NCBI GenBank assembly: GCA_028564705.1
Contig: JAPXFQ010001681.1
Coordinates: forward strand, 558,001-622,000
DNA: 64,000 bases
Direction of reading: 5' to 3'
Source of the DNA: Apricaphanius iberus
Lineage: Eukaryota; Chordata; Actinopteri; Cyprinodontiformes; Aphaniidae
Part shown: positions 1 to 11,900 of the stretch, one piece after another
How positions within the stretch are numbered: position 1 is the stretch's first letter
Layout of the letters: each line of letters starts with the position of its first letter
Notes under the pieces: model-generated
The model's database searches: none
Told to the model about the DNA's origin: nothing
What the model saw: the letters and a program-made list of their open reading frames with translations, nothing else
Made by a program: the position numbers and the translations under genes

Positions 1-348
1 TAGCCTGTGTTAAGTGACACACTTCTGGTGATGTTTGCAAGAAAGAAAAAAATCGAGTTATGCAAAATGTGCTTGTGTTTTAAGGAAACTTTTCTTTGAT
101 AAAAAAACAAACAAAATTTTGGTGAAAAAAACCCCAAGAACAAATACTCAAAATAGTGGCATCTGTATTTAAATGATACTTGCTCTTTAATTTTTACAGG
201 TAGTGAAACAAATCACCTAAATCTTCAGCATGTTTTCCAGAACCAAATATCTGTTTTCTTTTTTTTGATCTTGTAATGAAAGACCACTTTGTGTCTTTGC
301 TGTTAGGTCAAATCAGGTTCTGTTCTAAGAATTTGGTCTGTTTCTCAC

Positions 349-472
349 CTCTTTGACTTTGAGCGCAGTTTTAAACTCATCAATGTCGATCTCTTTGTCG
401 TCTCCAGCGATGGTCTCAAACTGTTTGGTCACCCACTCCAGCCAGCGGGCATCCTCGTCCACACTCATGATC
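349..472 (-). CDS. nox5: nox5 EF-hand exon (NADPH oxidase 5), partial gene at window edge
   Basis: NOX5 is a calcium-activated membrane oxidase that makes superoxide; its N-terminal EF-hands sense calcium. This 124-base exon has an acceptor (TTTTCTGCAG) before 472 and a donor (GTGAGA) after 349. It encodes a methionine followed by SVDEDARWLEWVTKQF and ETIAGDDKEIDIDEF, which resembles the start of vertebrate NOX5 (EEDARWL, then WVTQQF, IAGEDGEI and EFKAAL, ending at VKE). The GDDKEIDIDEF stretch is the first degenerate EF-hand loop. The ATG at 465-467 lies four bases into the exon and is the probable start, so upstream exons would be noncoding. The rest of the gene lies beyond the left edge. 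Identification rests on remembered family sequence; another EF-hand NOX/DUOX relative is less likely because the DARWL to VKE block is specific. Confidence 0.85.
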
Positions 473-626
473 CTGCAGAAAACCTCTAATGAACTTAGAA
501 TACATGAAGCCAGTTCCTGTTGGATTTTTAAATACATTTAACTGTTTTTTTCTGTTTGTTCCAGTGTTTTACCAGAGCATTTAGAATCTTTTTTTTTTTT
601 CTAAATAATTAAACTTCAGAGGTCGA

Positions 627-2260
627 ATGGGCCATGTTCCGTGCCTCTATTGTCGAAGCGGCTGACCGTAGTTTTGGCCGTAAGGTAGTCGGTGCCTGGC
701 GCGGCGGCAACCCTCGAACCCGGTGGTGGACACCAGCGGTGAGGGATGCTGTCAAGCTGAAGAAGGAGTCCTATCCGGCCATTTTGGCCTGTGGGACTCC
801 GGAAGCAGCTGATAGGTACAGGCAGGGCAAGCGAGTGCGGTCTGCCTTTGGGGACCACAGAGTGTGTTCCAACTACAGGGGAATCACACTTCTGAGCCTC
901 CCTGTTAAGGTCTATTCGGGGGTTCTGGAGAGGAGGGTCCGACGGATAGTCGAACCTCGGATCCAGGAGGAACAATGCGGTTTTCGTCCTGGCCGTGGAA
1001 CACTGGACCAGCTCTACACCCTTCTGGAGAGGAGGGTCCGACGGATAGTCGAACCTCGGATCCAGGAGGAACAATGCGGTTTTCGTCCTGGCCGTGGAAC
1101 ACTGGACCAGCTCTACACCCTCGGCAGGGTACTGGAGGGTGCGTGGGAGTTCGCCCAACCGGTCTACATGTGCTTTGTGGACTTGGAGAAGGCGTTTGAC
1201 CGTGTCCCTTGGGGGGTACTCCGGGAGTATGGGGTACCAGGCCCTTTGATACGGGCTGTTAGGTCCCTGTATGAACGGTGTCAGAGTCTGGTTCGCATTG
1301 CCGGCAGTAAGTCGGACTCGTTTCCAGTGAGAGTTGGACTCCGCCAAGGTTGCGCTTTGTCACCGATCCTGTTCATAACATTCATGAACAGGATTTCTAG
1401 GCGCAGCCAAGGCGTGGAGGCGATCCGTTTTGGTGACCTCAGGATCGGGTCTCTGCTTTTCGCAGATGATGTGGTCTTGTTGGCTTCATCTGAACGTGAT
1501 CTACAGCTCTCGTTGAAGCGGTTCGCAGCAGAGTGTGAAGCGGCTGGGATGAGGATCAGCACCTCCAAAGCCGAGACCATGGTCTTGAGCCGGAAAAGAG
1601 TAGAGTGCCTTCTCCGGGTCGGGGATGAGGTCCTTCCTCAAGTGGAGGAGTTTAGGTATCTGGGGCTCTTGTTCACGAATGAGGGAAAAATGGAGCGGGA
1701 GATCGATGGACGGATTGGTAAGGCGTCTGCAGCTATGCAGGCGCTGTACCGGTCTGTCGTGGTGAAGAGAGAGCTGAGCCGAAAGGCAAAGCTCTCAATT
1801 TACCGGTCGATTTACGTTCCTACCCTCATCTATGGTAACGAACGCTGGGTGGTGACCGAAAGAACGAGATCGCGGATACAGGTGGCTGAAATGAGTTTCC
1901 TCCCTAGAGTGGCTGGGCTGTCCCTTAGAGATAGGGTCATCCGGAGGGGGCTAAGAGTAGAGCCACTGCTCCTCCACATCGAGAGGAGCCAGCTGAGGTG
2001 GCTCGGGCATCTGGTCAGGATGGCTCCTGGACGCCTCCCTGGTGAGGTGTTCTGGGCACGTCCCACCGGGAGGAGACCCAGGGGAAGACCCAGGACTCGC
2101 TGGAGGGATTATGTCTCCCAGCTGGCCTGGGAACGCCTCGGGATTCCTACCCAGGAGCTGGTCAAGGTGTTCCGGGGAGAGGGAGGTCTGGGTCTCTTTG
2201 CTTAGGCTACTGCCCCCGCGACCCGACCCCGGATAAGTGGAAGATGATGGATGGTTGGAT
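627..2260 (+). mobile_element. Rex3 (RTE-clade) non-LTR retrotransposon, 5'-truncated
   Basis: An open frame at 634-2205 encodes reverse transcriptase motifs in order: CSNYRGITLLSL, QCGFRPGRGTLDQLYTL, CFVDLEKAFDRVPW (first catalytic Asp), GLRQGCALSP, and LLFADDVVLLAS (FADD catalytic pair). The C-terminal half has ERSQLRWLGHLVRM and RPRGRPRTRWRDYV, typical of fish Rex3. A short 3' UTR follows and ends in GATGGATGG-type units, the known Rex3 tail. The endonuclease is missing and the frame is altered (see findings). The 9-base string agaggtcga at 618-626 and 2261-2269 may be the target duplication. It is a retroelement frame, not a host gene. Confidence 0.9.
925..1122 (+). repeat. Tandem in-frame duplication inside the Rex3 reverse transcriptase
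   Basis: Two 99-base copies (925-1023 and 1024-1122) lie head to tail and look identical. Each encodes the same 33 residues, from LERRVRRIVEPRI to TLDQLYTL, so the frame stays open. The duplicated block is part of the RT fingers region before the first catalytic Asp. Ordinary Rex3 copies have it once. Confidence 0.95.
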
Positions 2261-2866
2261 AGAGGTCGATGGGATGTGGAAACATTAGGAAGGTCAATGC
2301 ATCTGAATGTTTTTTTGTTTTCGTTTTTTTTTTTAAGAACAAAGTCATCTCCTGTGAACTGAGTAAAGATCTGGATGCAGTCCAAAAAAAGCAGTCCTCT
2401 TCCTGTGTGGATTTTCTCAGCCACTCCCTGGGCCGATGCCCAGATCATTAATTCGAGCTCAGGCTTTGATGGTCAGGATGCCCTCTCACAGCATTCCCAC
2501 TCTGGACCAGAGATACCTAAGGATCTGTGTATCCAAAGGGCTTTGTTAAATAGTTGCTGTAAGGGTAGAACTTTAAGACAGCTTTAGTTCATTCTCCTGG
2601 AATGTTTCTGTATTAGTAGATGACGAAAATGCTGTTTAAGGATTTTCACTTCTGATTTTCTCCAGTTTACCCACCTGACAGTTTTTTGGGCAATAAAGGT
2701 TTCAACATTACAACAAACCAAAGTAAAAACGAACAAAAACTGAAATCAAACAAAAGCAGATCAAACATCTATATATACACATACACCCCAGCTAGTATTT
2801 CCCCAAATCTCTCTTCTCAGGTCGCACCTTGACGCAGCGCTTTTTGCTGCTGCTATATATATTAGC

Positions 2867-2900
<34 letters not shown>

Positions 2901-3172
2901 ATCATTATTTTTTTCAATTTTTTAATCTAATTCAACATCATTGGTTGTGACAAGCAGAGAAAATAAAATAAAACCTGTCTTCCATTTTATTGCATTTTTT
3001 GTGTAAAAAGTATCGGCATTGGTACTCTGTATCAGCAAGTACAGATTCAAGTATTTGTATTGGTTTGAAAAAATGTGATATCGCTGCATCTCTAATTAAA
3101 GTTAAGTAAGTTTAACCTTGCATGTCAATGCTACAAGAGCACACTGTTCTGTAAAGAATTGTAATTTAGAGT

Positions 3173-3987
3173 CTGTGAATATTCTCATTCATCCAGGTCA
3201 TGGTTATCTCAAGGAAATTTCAATCAAACGCAACTGGACTTGGTAATTTGTCTTGGAAGACGTTTCACCTCTTATCCAAGAGGCTTCATCAGTTCATGCT
3301 CGCCGCTGACCAGGCTGGGACTGGTCCAACTAACTGGTGTGGAGACTCAGCTATTTAACCTCTTGAACAAGAATCATTATGTCATTGGATCCTTTGTGCT
3401 CCATGTCTTAACGACGGTCGTTGGCGTGCCGCCTATTGGTGGAGGTTAGGTTTCGGCTTCATTAGTGCCCTATTGTGTTATAACGACAGTCATTGGAGTC
3501 ACAGTTGTTTCTGTTATTAGAGGCTAATTTGTTTGAGTCTTCTAGGGAGGGATGAAAGTGCAGCATTGTAAATTGGAGATAGGTGATGTCTCAGGCCTCC
3601 TCCTCTGTTTAGCGATGGTTTCTCTACTTTTACATAGATGGCTTCTTTTACTCCTCTTTCAAACCATCTGTCCTCTCTGTCTAATATCTGGACATTGCTG
3701 TCCTCAAAGGAGTGGGCTTTCTCCTTGAGATGTAAATGAACAGCAGAGTCAATGCCTGAGGAGTTAGCTCTCCTGTGTTGGGCCATGCGTTTGTACAGTG
3801 GTTGTTTGGTTTCACCAATGTAGAGGTCCTTGCATTCTTCATTGGATTGCATACACTGGTATGCAATCCAATGCATACCAGTGTATGAGCTGGTGGGAGC
3901 TGGTGGGTATGTTATCAGCTCTGTGTTGCAGGGTCCTGATAACACTAAGCTTGTGTTCCAGTGGGTGGTGTGAGTCAAAAAGTAGGT
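3173..3987 (-). mobile_element. Penelope-like element fragment with GIY-YIG endonuclease
   Basis: On the minus strand, 3517-3840 encodes CKDLYIGETKQPLYKRMAQH, then HLHLKEKAHSFED, EDRWFERGVKEAIYVK and LNRGGGLRHHLSP, ending near LSSLPRRL. This is the C-terminal GIY-YIG-type endonuclease of fish Penelope-like elements (Neptune/Poseidon group). The flank at 3237-3300, with ggaagacgtttcacctct and the aagaggcttcatcag that follows, is their usual terminal region. The RT is absent, so the copy is truncated. It is bordered by a perfect 15-base direct repeat, attgtaatttagagt, at 3158-3172 and 3988-4002. Confidence 0.88.
3841..3887. repeat. Nested perfect inverted repeats in the Penelope-like element
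   Basis: catacactggtatgca (3850-3865) and its exact complement (3872-3887) form a 16-base stem with a 6-base loop. Overlapping it, attggattgcata (3841-3853) pairs with tatgcaatccaat (3860-3872). The rearrangement inserts about 12 extra codons just before the GIY-YIG motif. Confidence 0.85.
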
Positions 3988-5344
3988 ATTGTAATTTAGA
4001 GTATTTTTTCTAAATAAAAAAATATTCCAGTCAGTATAAATAAGGATTAACTGCTTCACTAGGTACATTTATTTTAAGCATATGTTCACATTTACATTAT
4101 TTTTTTTACTAGACATCCATCAACAATATCAGAATCTAAGTTTTGAGCTGCTACCACTGTAATCAGTCCATGATTAGACTGTTTTCCCTTTGACACTTCC
4201 TCCAGTTTCCCTAAACTCGCCTTCTGCACCTCTGACAATGAAAATGTAGATGTAAAGCTTTAATTCATTCGCTTTAGTGCATTTGATATGGAAAACATGT
4301 TTGACTGAACCAATTAAGATATCTTTAATGGCAAAACATGCAGACTTAATTTCTATTGCTTTATTTATTATCTTTCAGCTGTGGGCTTTGTGTATTTATC
4401 GTGATTAGTTTTAAAAAGTCAGTTTTATTATAGTAGTGCAGAATCAGCTAGCATTGCAGGGTACTTTTCTTAGCAGGTCCACACCATGCTCTTCATTAAA
4501 TTAGTACTCATTATGCATTACATTATTATTAAAATGATGACACGATTAACTGACTTGATAAATTACTTGATGGGTAGTTTGCAGGGAAAGTCAACTTGTT
4601 GTCTTTCATTGTCCTCGTTAGCTGTCACAAACCACAAGCTTATTTTAGTGCCTATTTTTGCACATATGGGCATCTATTTGAGCTTTCCTCTTTGTAATCC
4701 TAGTCCTCTCTACGCCACCCTTGCTATTTCCCTTTTCTAACACCACTGACTGAGTGCTCTGTTTGCAACATTACGGTGCAATGGAAAAGCAAAAAAAAAA
4801 AAAAAAAACTAGATCCCAGCTGTATGGCAAGCCTTTTTGGTAAGAAATCTATATCCTTTATTTCTACTGTTGCGTATGGAAAAAACTATATGAATAGATA
4901 TACAGTAACTAGTTAAATATTTTCCCCTACAAGTTTGAAGTTTTTCCAAACTAGTTCAAAAACAATGTTACTAGCAACTCATTTGTGCCTAGTTGCAAAT
5001 TTGGCGCATTAGCACAATTCTGCTTGTCACAGTTTGTTCCGGTGCTCCCAATTAACCAATCCGGGCCTGATCAGGCTGGATATTTGACTGTTGTTCAAGC
5101 ACAATTGATGGATTTAATTCAGGTTGGCTGAGTTTCCAACCCACTTTCAGGCACGGAACACAGCTTTTCAACAGGAATGAGGCTGAAGCTTTGAAGAGGC
5201 GAACAGAGGGAGTTTTTCCGTTGGAAAACCGGAACATGTCCATATTTTAAACATAGCTCTCGATTTAAGGTATTTTGAAAAATTTGTTGGTAGTCTTCCC
5301 ACACTGTCATGATGCTTTTACCATGCTGGACTGCTGGACCAATA

Positions 5345-5690
5345 TGGAAAGTACTCTTACTTCAGTTCCTTTTGTTCTGTGTCTCTGTTCTGTATTCTCA
5401 ATCCCCTTTATGGTCATGGCAGATGCTGCTCGTACTGAGCCGGGTTCTTGTTTTGAGGGAGGTTTCTTCCTCTGTTAAAAGGGAGTTTTTCCTCTCCACT
5501 GTTGCTACATACTTGCTCAGTATGAGGGACTGCTTTGGTTGGAAGGTCTGCATTAATGGCGCCCAACATCACATCAATGACCTAAAGCGATCTTCTGGGA
5601 TTCTTTAAATAGAAACATTTAAAACTGATTGGAATGTTTGTATAATTGAATTGAAATCAATATTCTTGTAAAGTGCCTGAACAAAACAAA
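5345..5690 (+). repeat. Teleost LINE 3'-tail-type interspersed repeat, copy 1
   Basis: The block contains gaggtttcttcctctgtta and gggagtttttcctctccact and ends near tgtaaagtgcct. The same order of blocks recurs at 48100-48403 plus 52155-52320. It matches a tail type common in fish CR1/L2/Rex1-like LINEs; the exact family is uncertain. Confidence 0.6.
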
Positions 5691-7939
5691 ACACTTCTTT
5701 TTGCTCCCATTTTTTTAAACTAAGTCAAAGATCTGAAACATTCTCTACATACACAAAACAAATTCTCTAAAATATTGTTCACAAATCTGTTGAAATCTGT
5801 GCTAGTGAGCACTTCTCCTTTGCTGAGATAATCCATCCCTCCTCTCAGGTGTGCCATATCAAACTTCTGATTAGACAGCATGATTATTGCACAGGTGTGC
5901 CTTATGCCGCGTTCACACCGCCCAGCGCGTCAAATCGCTCAAACGGACGAAAGTTGATGCTTCAAAATTATAACCCAGCTGCTTGCACACTTCGTAGTCC
6001 ACGTTGGCGGGTCATGTCAGTATGTCAGCACGCAGGTGAGGATTTCTCTGTTGCTGGTTGTTTACAACGTCTTCCATCGGGAAACTAGTAGCTGCCCCCA
6101 TTTACCCCCCATTATATGTCAATACCCTGGTCACAAATGGATAGAAGGACCCTAAGTGGCTACAAAATTGCCTGGGTGAGTAGGCAAATATAATCCAAGT
6201 TATAAATAAGGTCCAGGTCGACGAAAAAAAAACAAACAAAAAACCCTTCCCCTTTAAAATGTGGATTTGGGTCATCGATGTGTTTCTTTGTTTAAGGTTT
6301 TTGAAGCTTTTGACTCATGGTTTTGGAGCAGTTTCAGCTACCAGGAGGTCTGGGCTTTGGTGGTTTCCAAGTTGGTGTTTCAATCTACTGCTGTTTGGAA
6401 ATGCTTTTCAAGCTTGTGCAAATTTACATTCTTCCATCTTAGATCGTCACAGAGCTCCTCAGACGTTCCCATTTTGATCAATATATTTGCTTACCTTTAA
6501 AGAGAAACACCTACTTAAACACCTACTTGGAATCAATAATAGTTAGCAACTAAACTAGGCCAGGTCAAGTGATTTAGGTAGACGGGATGATTAACGGGTT
6601 TGAAATTTTTCTAAGGTCATTTGTTTATTTTTGGGAGGAAACTATGAAAGGCTTTTATCTCACATCCAACTGATTAAACCTACTTCTTTACTCCCACAAC
6701 AACATTCCGGTCATCTGACGGCACACAAAGCCGGCGCTCCATCCGAGGAAATCACGGTTCCGTCACTGGACCTGAACATTGTTACCAACAGATCAATCAG
6801 TTATCAATGCTCCCAACTGTTTTTACAGGACGACCTACTGCTGCGGCTCGCTCAGCCTTCAGCAACAGCTGATCAGCCTTCGGTTCGACCCTTAAGAAAA
6901 GCAGACCGTCGTCACGGGGACATCAGCTGCAGACAGCACGGTAACCACTGTCACAAGAACCAGAAACGCTCATCAGATGGGAGTCCTGGTTCTGTTTACC
7001 GATGACTCAGTGGTTGATTAGAAAGAGAGAAATCCGGTTACATTTATTTCTTAACATAAGATTAGAGAATTCATCCTGCAGAAGGGGACGAACTAGAACC
7101 CTCATGAGCTTTTATATTCTATAATCTACATTGAAATGTCAGAACTTTCAGGTTTGCAAACCTGACCATTTAAAATAAAGCTTTTTAAATTTCAGAACTG
7201 ACTTAAATCAGATGAGAGTATTTTACTGTGCATGATATCAGAAAACCATATGATGAAGACATTATTGTTGAAAAGGCAATTAAATCAGATTTACATTATT
7301 CCTTCAACTGTTCGATGTTTCCAGCTCTCCCTCTGATCATTATCAACCAAGTCATGTAGGAGCATCTACTGGAGTGAGACTTATACAGATTAACTTGATT
7401 TCTTACACGCAAACTGTGAATTTTTGACTCAAGAATAATATTTTCTTTCAAAACAGTATAGATACTAAGGTCGTGCACAGATATAGTGGTTATGATACAT
7501 TTGCAGCCACTGTTTAACAATAACACATATATTTTTTTTATTTCTAACTTTTTCCTAGATAAATCAGCAATTTTCTATGTTTAATCTAAGAATTTAGCAG
7601 CAAAAAACAAATAAATTCTGATTTTTTTTAGGTCAGAGAAAAATTTACTCGGAATTTTAGCTACAATTTGCAAACTTTTCTCATCAACAATGAGAAGCTA
7701 ACATTTTCTTCTACATTACTCTGTCAAGAAACTGTTTATCTTAGCCCTACCAGAAATCTACTGTAATTAATCTTTTTTTAAATTTATCTTAATTTCGTTT
7801 CTTTGCCATTTTATCATGCACATAAAAGTACACACGTATTTTTTATTGCACTGAAATGGACTGCGACCGGTTTCATTTTACTTGTAAAGAACTATTCTAT
7901 CCTATTATCCGAGGGAAACTGTTCTCAGATCGGTTTTAC

Positions 7940-8150
7940 CTGCTCCAGTAGAAGCTGCTCCGTCCGGCTTGGATTCTGCTCCTGCTTCTTCCGATCTCCT
8001 CCGTCTGGTTTTCTATCTCCTGCTGTTGTTCGGAGGCAGGACGGCGTCAGCTGCAGCCGACATCCTGCCGCCTGCTGAGCCGCCGCTGCCTGACACACAC
8101 ACATACACACACATCTCCACCTGCAGCAGGACTTTCCATTTCTTCAGAAG
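7940..8150 (-). promoter_or_regulatory. nox5: Candidate noncoding first exon and promoter of nox5
   Basis: This GC- and CpG-richer block stands out from AT-rich surroundings. On the minus strand it ends in GGAGCAG followed by a donor GTAAAACC at 7939. It contains an ATG followed by about 15 codons and a stop, which would be a short upstream ORF. The nearest downstream minus-strand coding exon is nox5 at 349-472, whose acceptor is compatible with a 5' UTR exon. The assignment is inference from composition, donor and position. The block lies about 200 bases past the rpgrip1l 3' end, so it could also be unrelated sequence. Confidence 0.4.
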
Positions 8151-8349
8151 AGAAAAAGCTTCTCCCCGAAAGTTTCCTCAAACTTTGTAAAACAATACCA
8201 GAAAAACTGTTCACCCCTGACTTTTGGAATCAAATCTGGATTTTTAAAACCTACCTTTGAAACTTGCATCCTTTGTCTCCAAATAAAGAAAATTAAATCA
8301 AAGTTCAAAAATAGGTTGAACTATTCCAAGCGTTTTTAAGGACTCTCAG

Positions 8350-8894
8350 AGCCTAAGGTCATGTTTATTAGAAAGTCTTTTATTAAAAAAATGTCACAGG
8401 AAAAAAATTCAAGGCACAAAGTGATTATTAGTTTACTATGTCTGGTATAAAAATTAAATAAAAGGATCATGACAGCAGTTCTGAACAATGCTTGTTTCCC
8501 GTGAGCTGAAGTGAAACTGTAAAACACTCAGGTGTTTCTCAACTGAAACAGAACAAAGTGCATCAACACAGAAGTAAGAGTAACCGCTCCGACAGACATC
8601 AGAGATAACGTCGGCGTAGCATCTATAGACAGACGCAGTCCAAACGGGTCAAGCGTTTCATGCCTGTTCCCACAGCGGCTTACAGAAAATGCAAAACATT
8701 GTGTTAAACATTATCTTCTCCACCTGAGAGCAATCTTTCCTGATTTCATCCGACCGACAGTGAATGTGCAGATCAGAGGTTTTATAACGTTCTCATAAAT
8801 TAAGGAATGATCTTATTTACAAACAGCTGACCGGCTGTCGCGTTTCTGGGGCTAAAAGCACGGAATTCAAGCCTAGATTCTTAGAGGGGCAGCT
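8350..8894 (-). other. rpgrip1l: rpgrip1l 3' UTR with candidate polyadenylation signals
   Basis: Sequence after the TGA stop (8895-8897) runs to two minus-strand AATAAA hexamers, at 8379-8384 and 8364-8369. No splice sites or coding patterns are evident. The exact cleavage site is not determined; about 8340-8360 is inferred from the second signal. Confidence 0.6.
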
Positions 8895-8998
8895 TCACTC
8901 CAGGTCCTGGTCATCCACGACGGCCCGCAGAGCCTCGATTCCCTCCACGGACACGGTCAGTTGGCCCACCACCTCGCTGCTGTCCTCCACATCCAGCA
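8895..8998 (-). CDS. rpgrip1l: rpgrip1l coding exon 24 (last): end of RPGR-interacting domain
   Basis: It begins two bases into a codon after acceptor CCGCCACAG and reads [18 protein letters not shown] then [10 protein letters not shown], ending DDQDLE and TGA at 8895-8897. It matches the final beta strands of the C-terminal C2-like domain (GKLRVTVEALHAL type). The C-terminus lacks the final Ala seen in mammals. Confidence 0.93.
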
Positions 8999-11900
8999 CT
9001 GTGGCGGACACACACAGAAACATGAAAGCAGTAAGCAGAAGAAGGGAGCAGATTCTGAAGTAAAACCAGTAAAACAAACAGACAGGTAGAAAACTCTCAG
9101 AAGGTTCAGCTTAATGCGAGAAGAAATATTTAGAGGCTTAAAAAAAGATCTAGAATCTTCTTCGGATCATATTATGCAGCTTTTTCGTACAAATTATAAT
9201 AGCTCTATGGTCCATACAAAACATGTTAATGAAGTTTTTTGCACAAAATCCCTCTAGCATTAACAGATCTCAGCGGCTCAATTTTTCAGTTCCTTTCAGG
9301 ATGAGCCAGGGTTCTGTCACTTTTATGCAAATTTCTGGTTGCAGACCACGCCCACCCACACAGGTGAAGGCTATTGAACAGAAATTGGTTGGTGGAGTTT
9401 GACAGGTGAGTGGTGATTATTTGTAAATTCTACTATTGTGGGACTATTTCAGATTTCTGACATCAAATATGTGCAAATAATGGATGGATTGTTTGTATTC
9501 CTATTTGGAGTGCTAGTAGTGGCAGCACAGACCCAAATTGCCACACAAAAGGATGAAAAAAGTGAAAATTACATATGATGTCCCCTTTAAGACAGCGATT
9601 TAAATAGAAAAACACACAGCTAAGACAGCAGATTTGTGTCTGCCAAGTCCCTATCATATCAACCCGGTCACTGTGATCTGCTTGGTTCTGTTGGAACCAG
9701 TTTAGAGCAAAGTTATCCACTACCCACACCTGTATCTCCACCCAACTCAAACCTTATATCATGATGTATTCATTCATAACAGCTTTGGAGGCCAGATGAA
9801 GCCCTTGAGGTTTAGCATTATGAGCAGGTTCAGATTCAGCTGACTTTCTTTTTTGTGTGTTTTGTAACCAAACACAGTGGGAAGAAACATCTCTCGTCCA
9901 ATTTCTAAATCTTGGATCAGCTCTTATTTTATTCTCTATTTTTCCTGGTAGGTCATCTGTAAAAACAATTGGCAAACTCCAACCCCAGCAAAATGTGGGA
10001 ACAGACATGAAGTGACAAAAATTGCAGTTTCTCCCCTCATCCACTTTAAGCTGGCTGCAGAAAGGAGCAACTTCCCAGGGAACCCCATGTTAAAAATGCC
10101 AACTTCACAGCAGAAATAAACATGTATACTGCCTAGTTCAAAAGAACATTTTAGCTTAAATAAGTCAGGTTTACAGTCAGGACAATTCTGATGTGATAAA
10201 TATTTTTATAAATTAACCCGTTTAGTTGTAAACGTAATCTTGAAATTATGAGTAATAAGAAGTGCGTCTTTTTGATTGACAGGTCTAAGATGAGGCATCA
10301 GAGCTAGCGATGGTGGCTAACAGCTAGCGCTGGTGGCTAACAGTTCCCCCCACTTGATCAACTAGTATTGATTGCACTAACCATCCAAGAAGTTTCTGCT
10401 CCTTTTTTTCTCAGAAAGTAAAATATTTCTGCTACAGATTTAAGACAATGCTGCGTGCTCAAACATGGGTCGGCTTCATGCTTTTATTTAGAAAGCAAAG
10501 TGGTAACGGAGTCAATAAACTGCAGTTCTCTGGCTAAAAGCGCCCGTTAACCTCTGATAGCTTCATTTAGCTCGTAGCTATATTGGCTCAGAGTTTAATG
10601 GGTGTCAATGATCCGCCCCAACCCTTACAGCCCCACTCTGAGCTACAGCTCTTTGCAGACTTTTTAGTATTTTTCTGGACGCAGCCAAGATGGAGGTGGT
10701 GGGAACCCGCCCCGTTGGCTTTATTTCAGCTCTTCAGAAAAGTACGGGTCACCAAACCTTTGTCCATCTATTTACAGCCTATAGTTAAAAAACTTGACAC
10801 CAGCCGAGTGGAGCAGTGGGAATAGCGACGCCGACGGACCTGGAAAAGACGATCTCTTTTCCCTCAGTGTGTGTTTGTGTGTGTGTGTTTGCTCACCGCT
10901 CAGGCTGGCCTCCATCATGTCCTCCTGTTTCTCCACGATCTCAGGGATCCTCAGGTAGGCCACGCCCACATCCTCACACTCCCGCTCCTGCTCCTCTTCC
11001 TCTGGTGGCTCGCTCACCACGGTGAACCGGATTCTGTTGGCAGACACTTCAGTTCAAGTTTTGATTTGAAGCCATCAGGAATCAATTCACTTCAGTTCAA
11101 TGAAGAGATGTTTACAATATTTGTGGACTGGTGTTTTGGGTCATCGTCGAATTAAAGTGCTGGAAGTGCTTTGCAGAAATGGACAGCATTTATGGTGAAA
11201 GGACGGCGAGCAACAGGAGAGACTGTGGGCTAGATACCGGCTCCAGCTCCGACATCTGTAATGTCGGAAAACGGTGAGTAATAAAGCATTTTTGCTGGAA
11301 CTTTGCTACACTGAGCCCACCCATGTCGCCCACTGCCGCGTTCCTGAGACAGCAGTGGAAACAAAACCAGGCCCGTCCTTGTCTGCCCTGACCCTAGTGG
11401 AAAAAGGGCTTTATTGCATCACCTTTCAAACTGTTCAGCTTGTTCTCTATGTTGGTTCTGCAACGTCTGACTATGTCTACGATCCTCTGATAACGAATAA
11501 TACCCGACCTGTGAACTTCAGAGAGGGGATAACTGTTGGGAGTGGGCAAAAAGACTCTCTTCCTCTAAAACAGAGGTGCCTAAAGCCTAGTTTATACTTG
11601 TCCAACAGCAACTTTGCACTCAGACGTATTGAGGGAAACATTTTCCGTTTAGTACTCCGTTTCGGTCTTTCTGTTCTCCTTTGATTTTTTCTGTAATGCA
11701 AAGTAATTATCGACCAGGACAGCAGAGGGTGCTAACTTTTCATGACGGGTCTGCCTACAGTTGCAGCGTGGTTTCTGGTTAATTAGTGTTTATTTTATTC
11801 AACTTGTGAACTCATTCACGGACGACAGAAAGTACGTTTTGATTAAGCAGTAAAGCTTTTTACTAGAAGTGCAGCTCATACAATACTTGTAAACATACAT

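Larger units (their letters stand above)
473..7939. other. Probable nox5 first intron: mostly repeats
   Basis: If 7940-8150 is the first nox5 exon, this is its first intron. It holds Rex3 (627-2260), a (TA)n run near 2870-2896, the edge of a degenerate GTATCGG-type DNA-transposon remnant (about 3008-3095), a Penelope-like element (3173-3987), a run of about 19 A at 4790, a LINE-tail-type repeat (5345-5690) and a MITE-like end beginning GCGTTCACACCG near 5910. I see nothing recognisable in 4003-5340 or 6090-7900; the open frame at 6631-7005 shows no domain. Confidence 0.55.

Noticed and set aside
634..2205. 523-codon frame as a host gene
   Set aside because: RT motifs, the Rex3 3' end and flanking short direct repeat show that it is a retrotransposon fragment.
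4486..4740. 84-codon hydrophobic frame as a small membrane protein
   Set aside because: AT-rich composition gives hydrophobic codons by chance; there is no splice or homology support.
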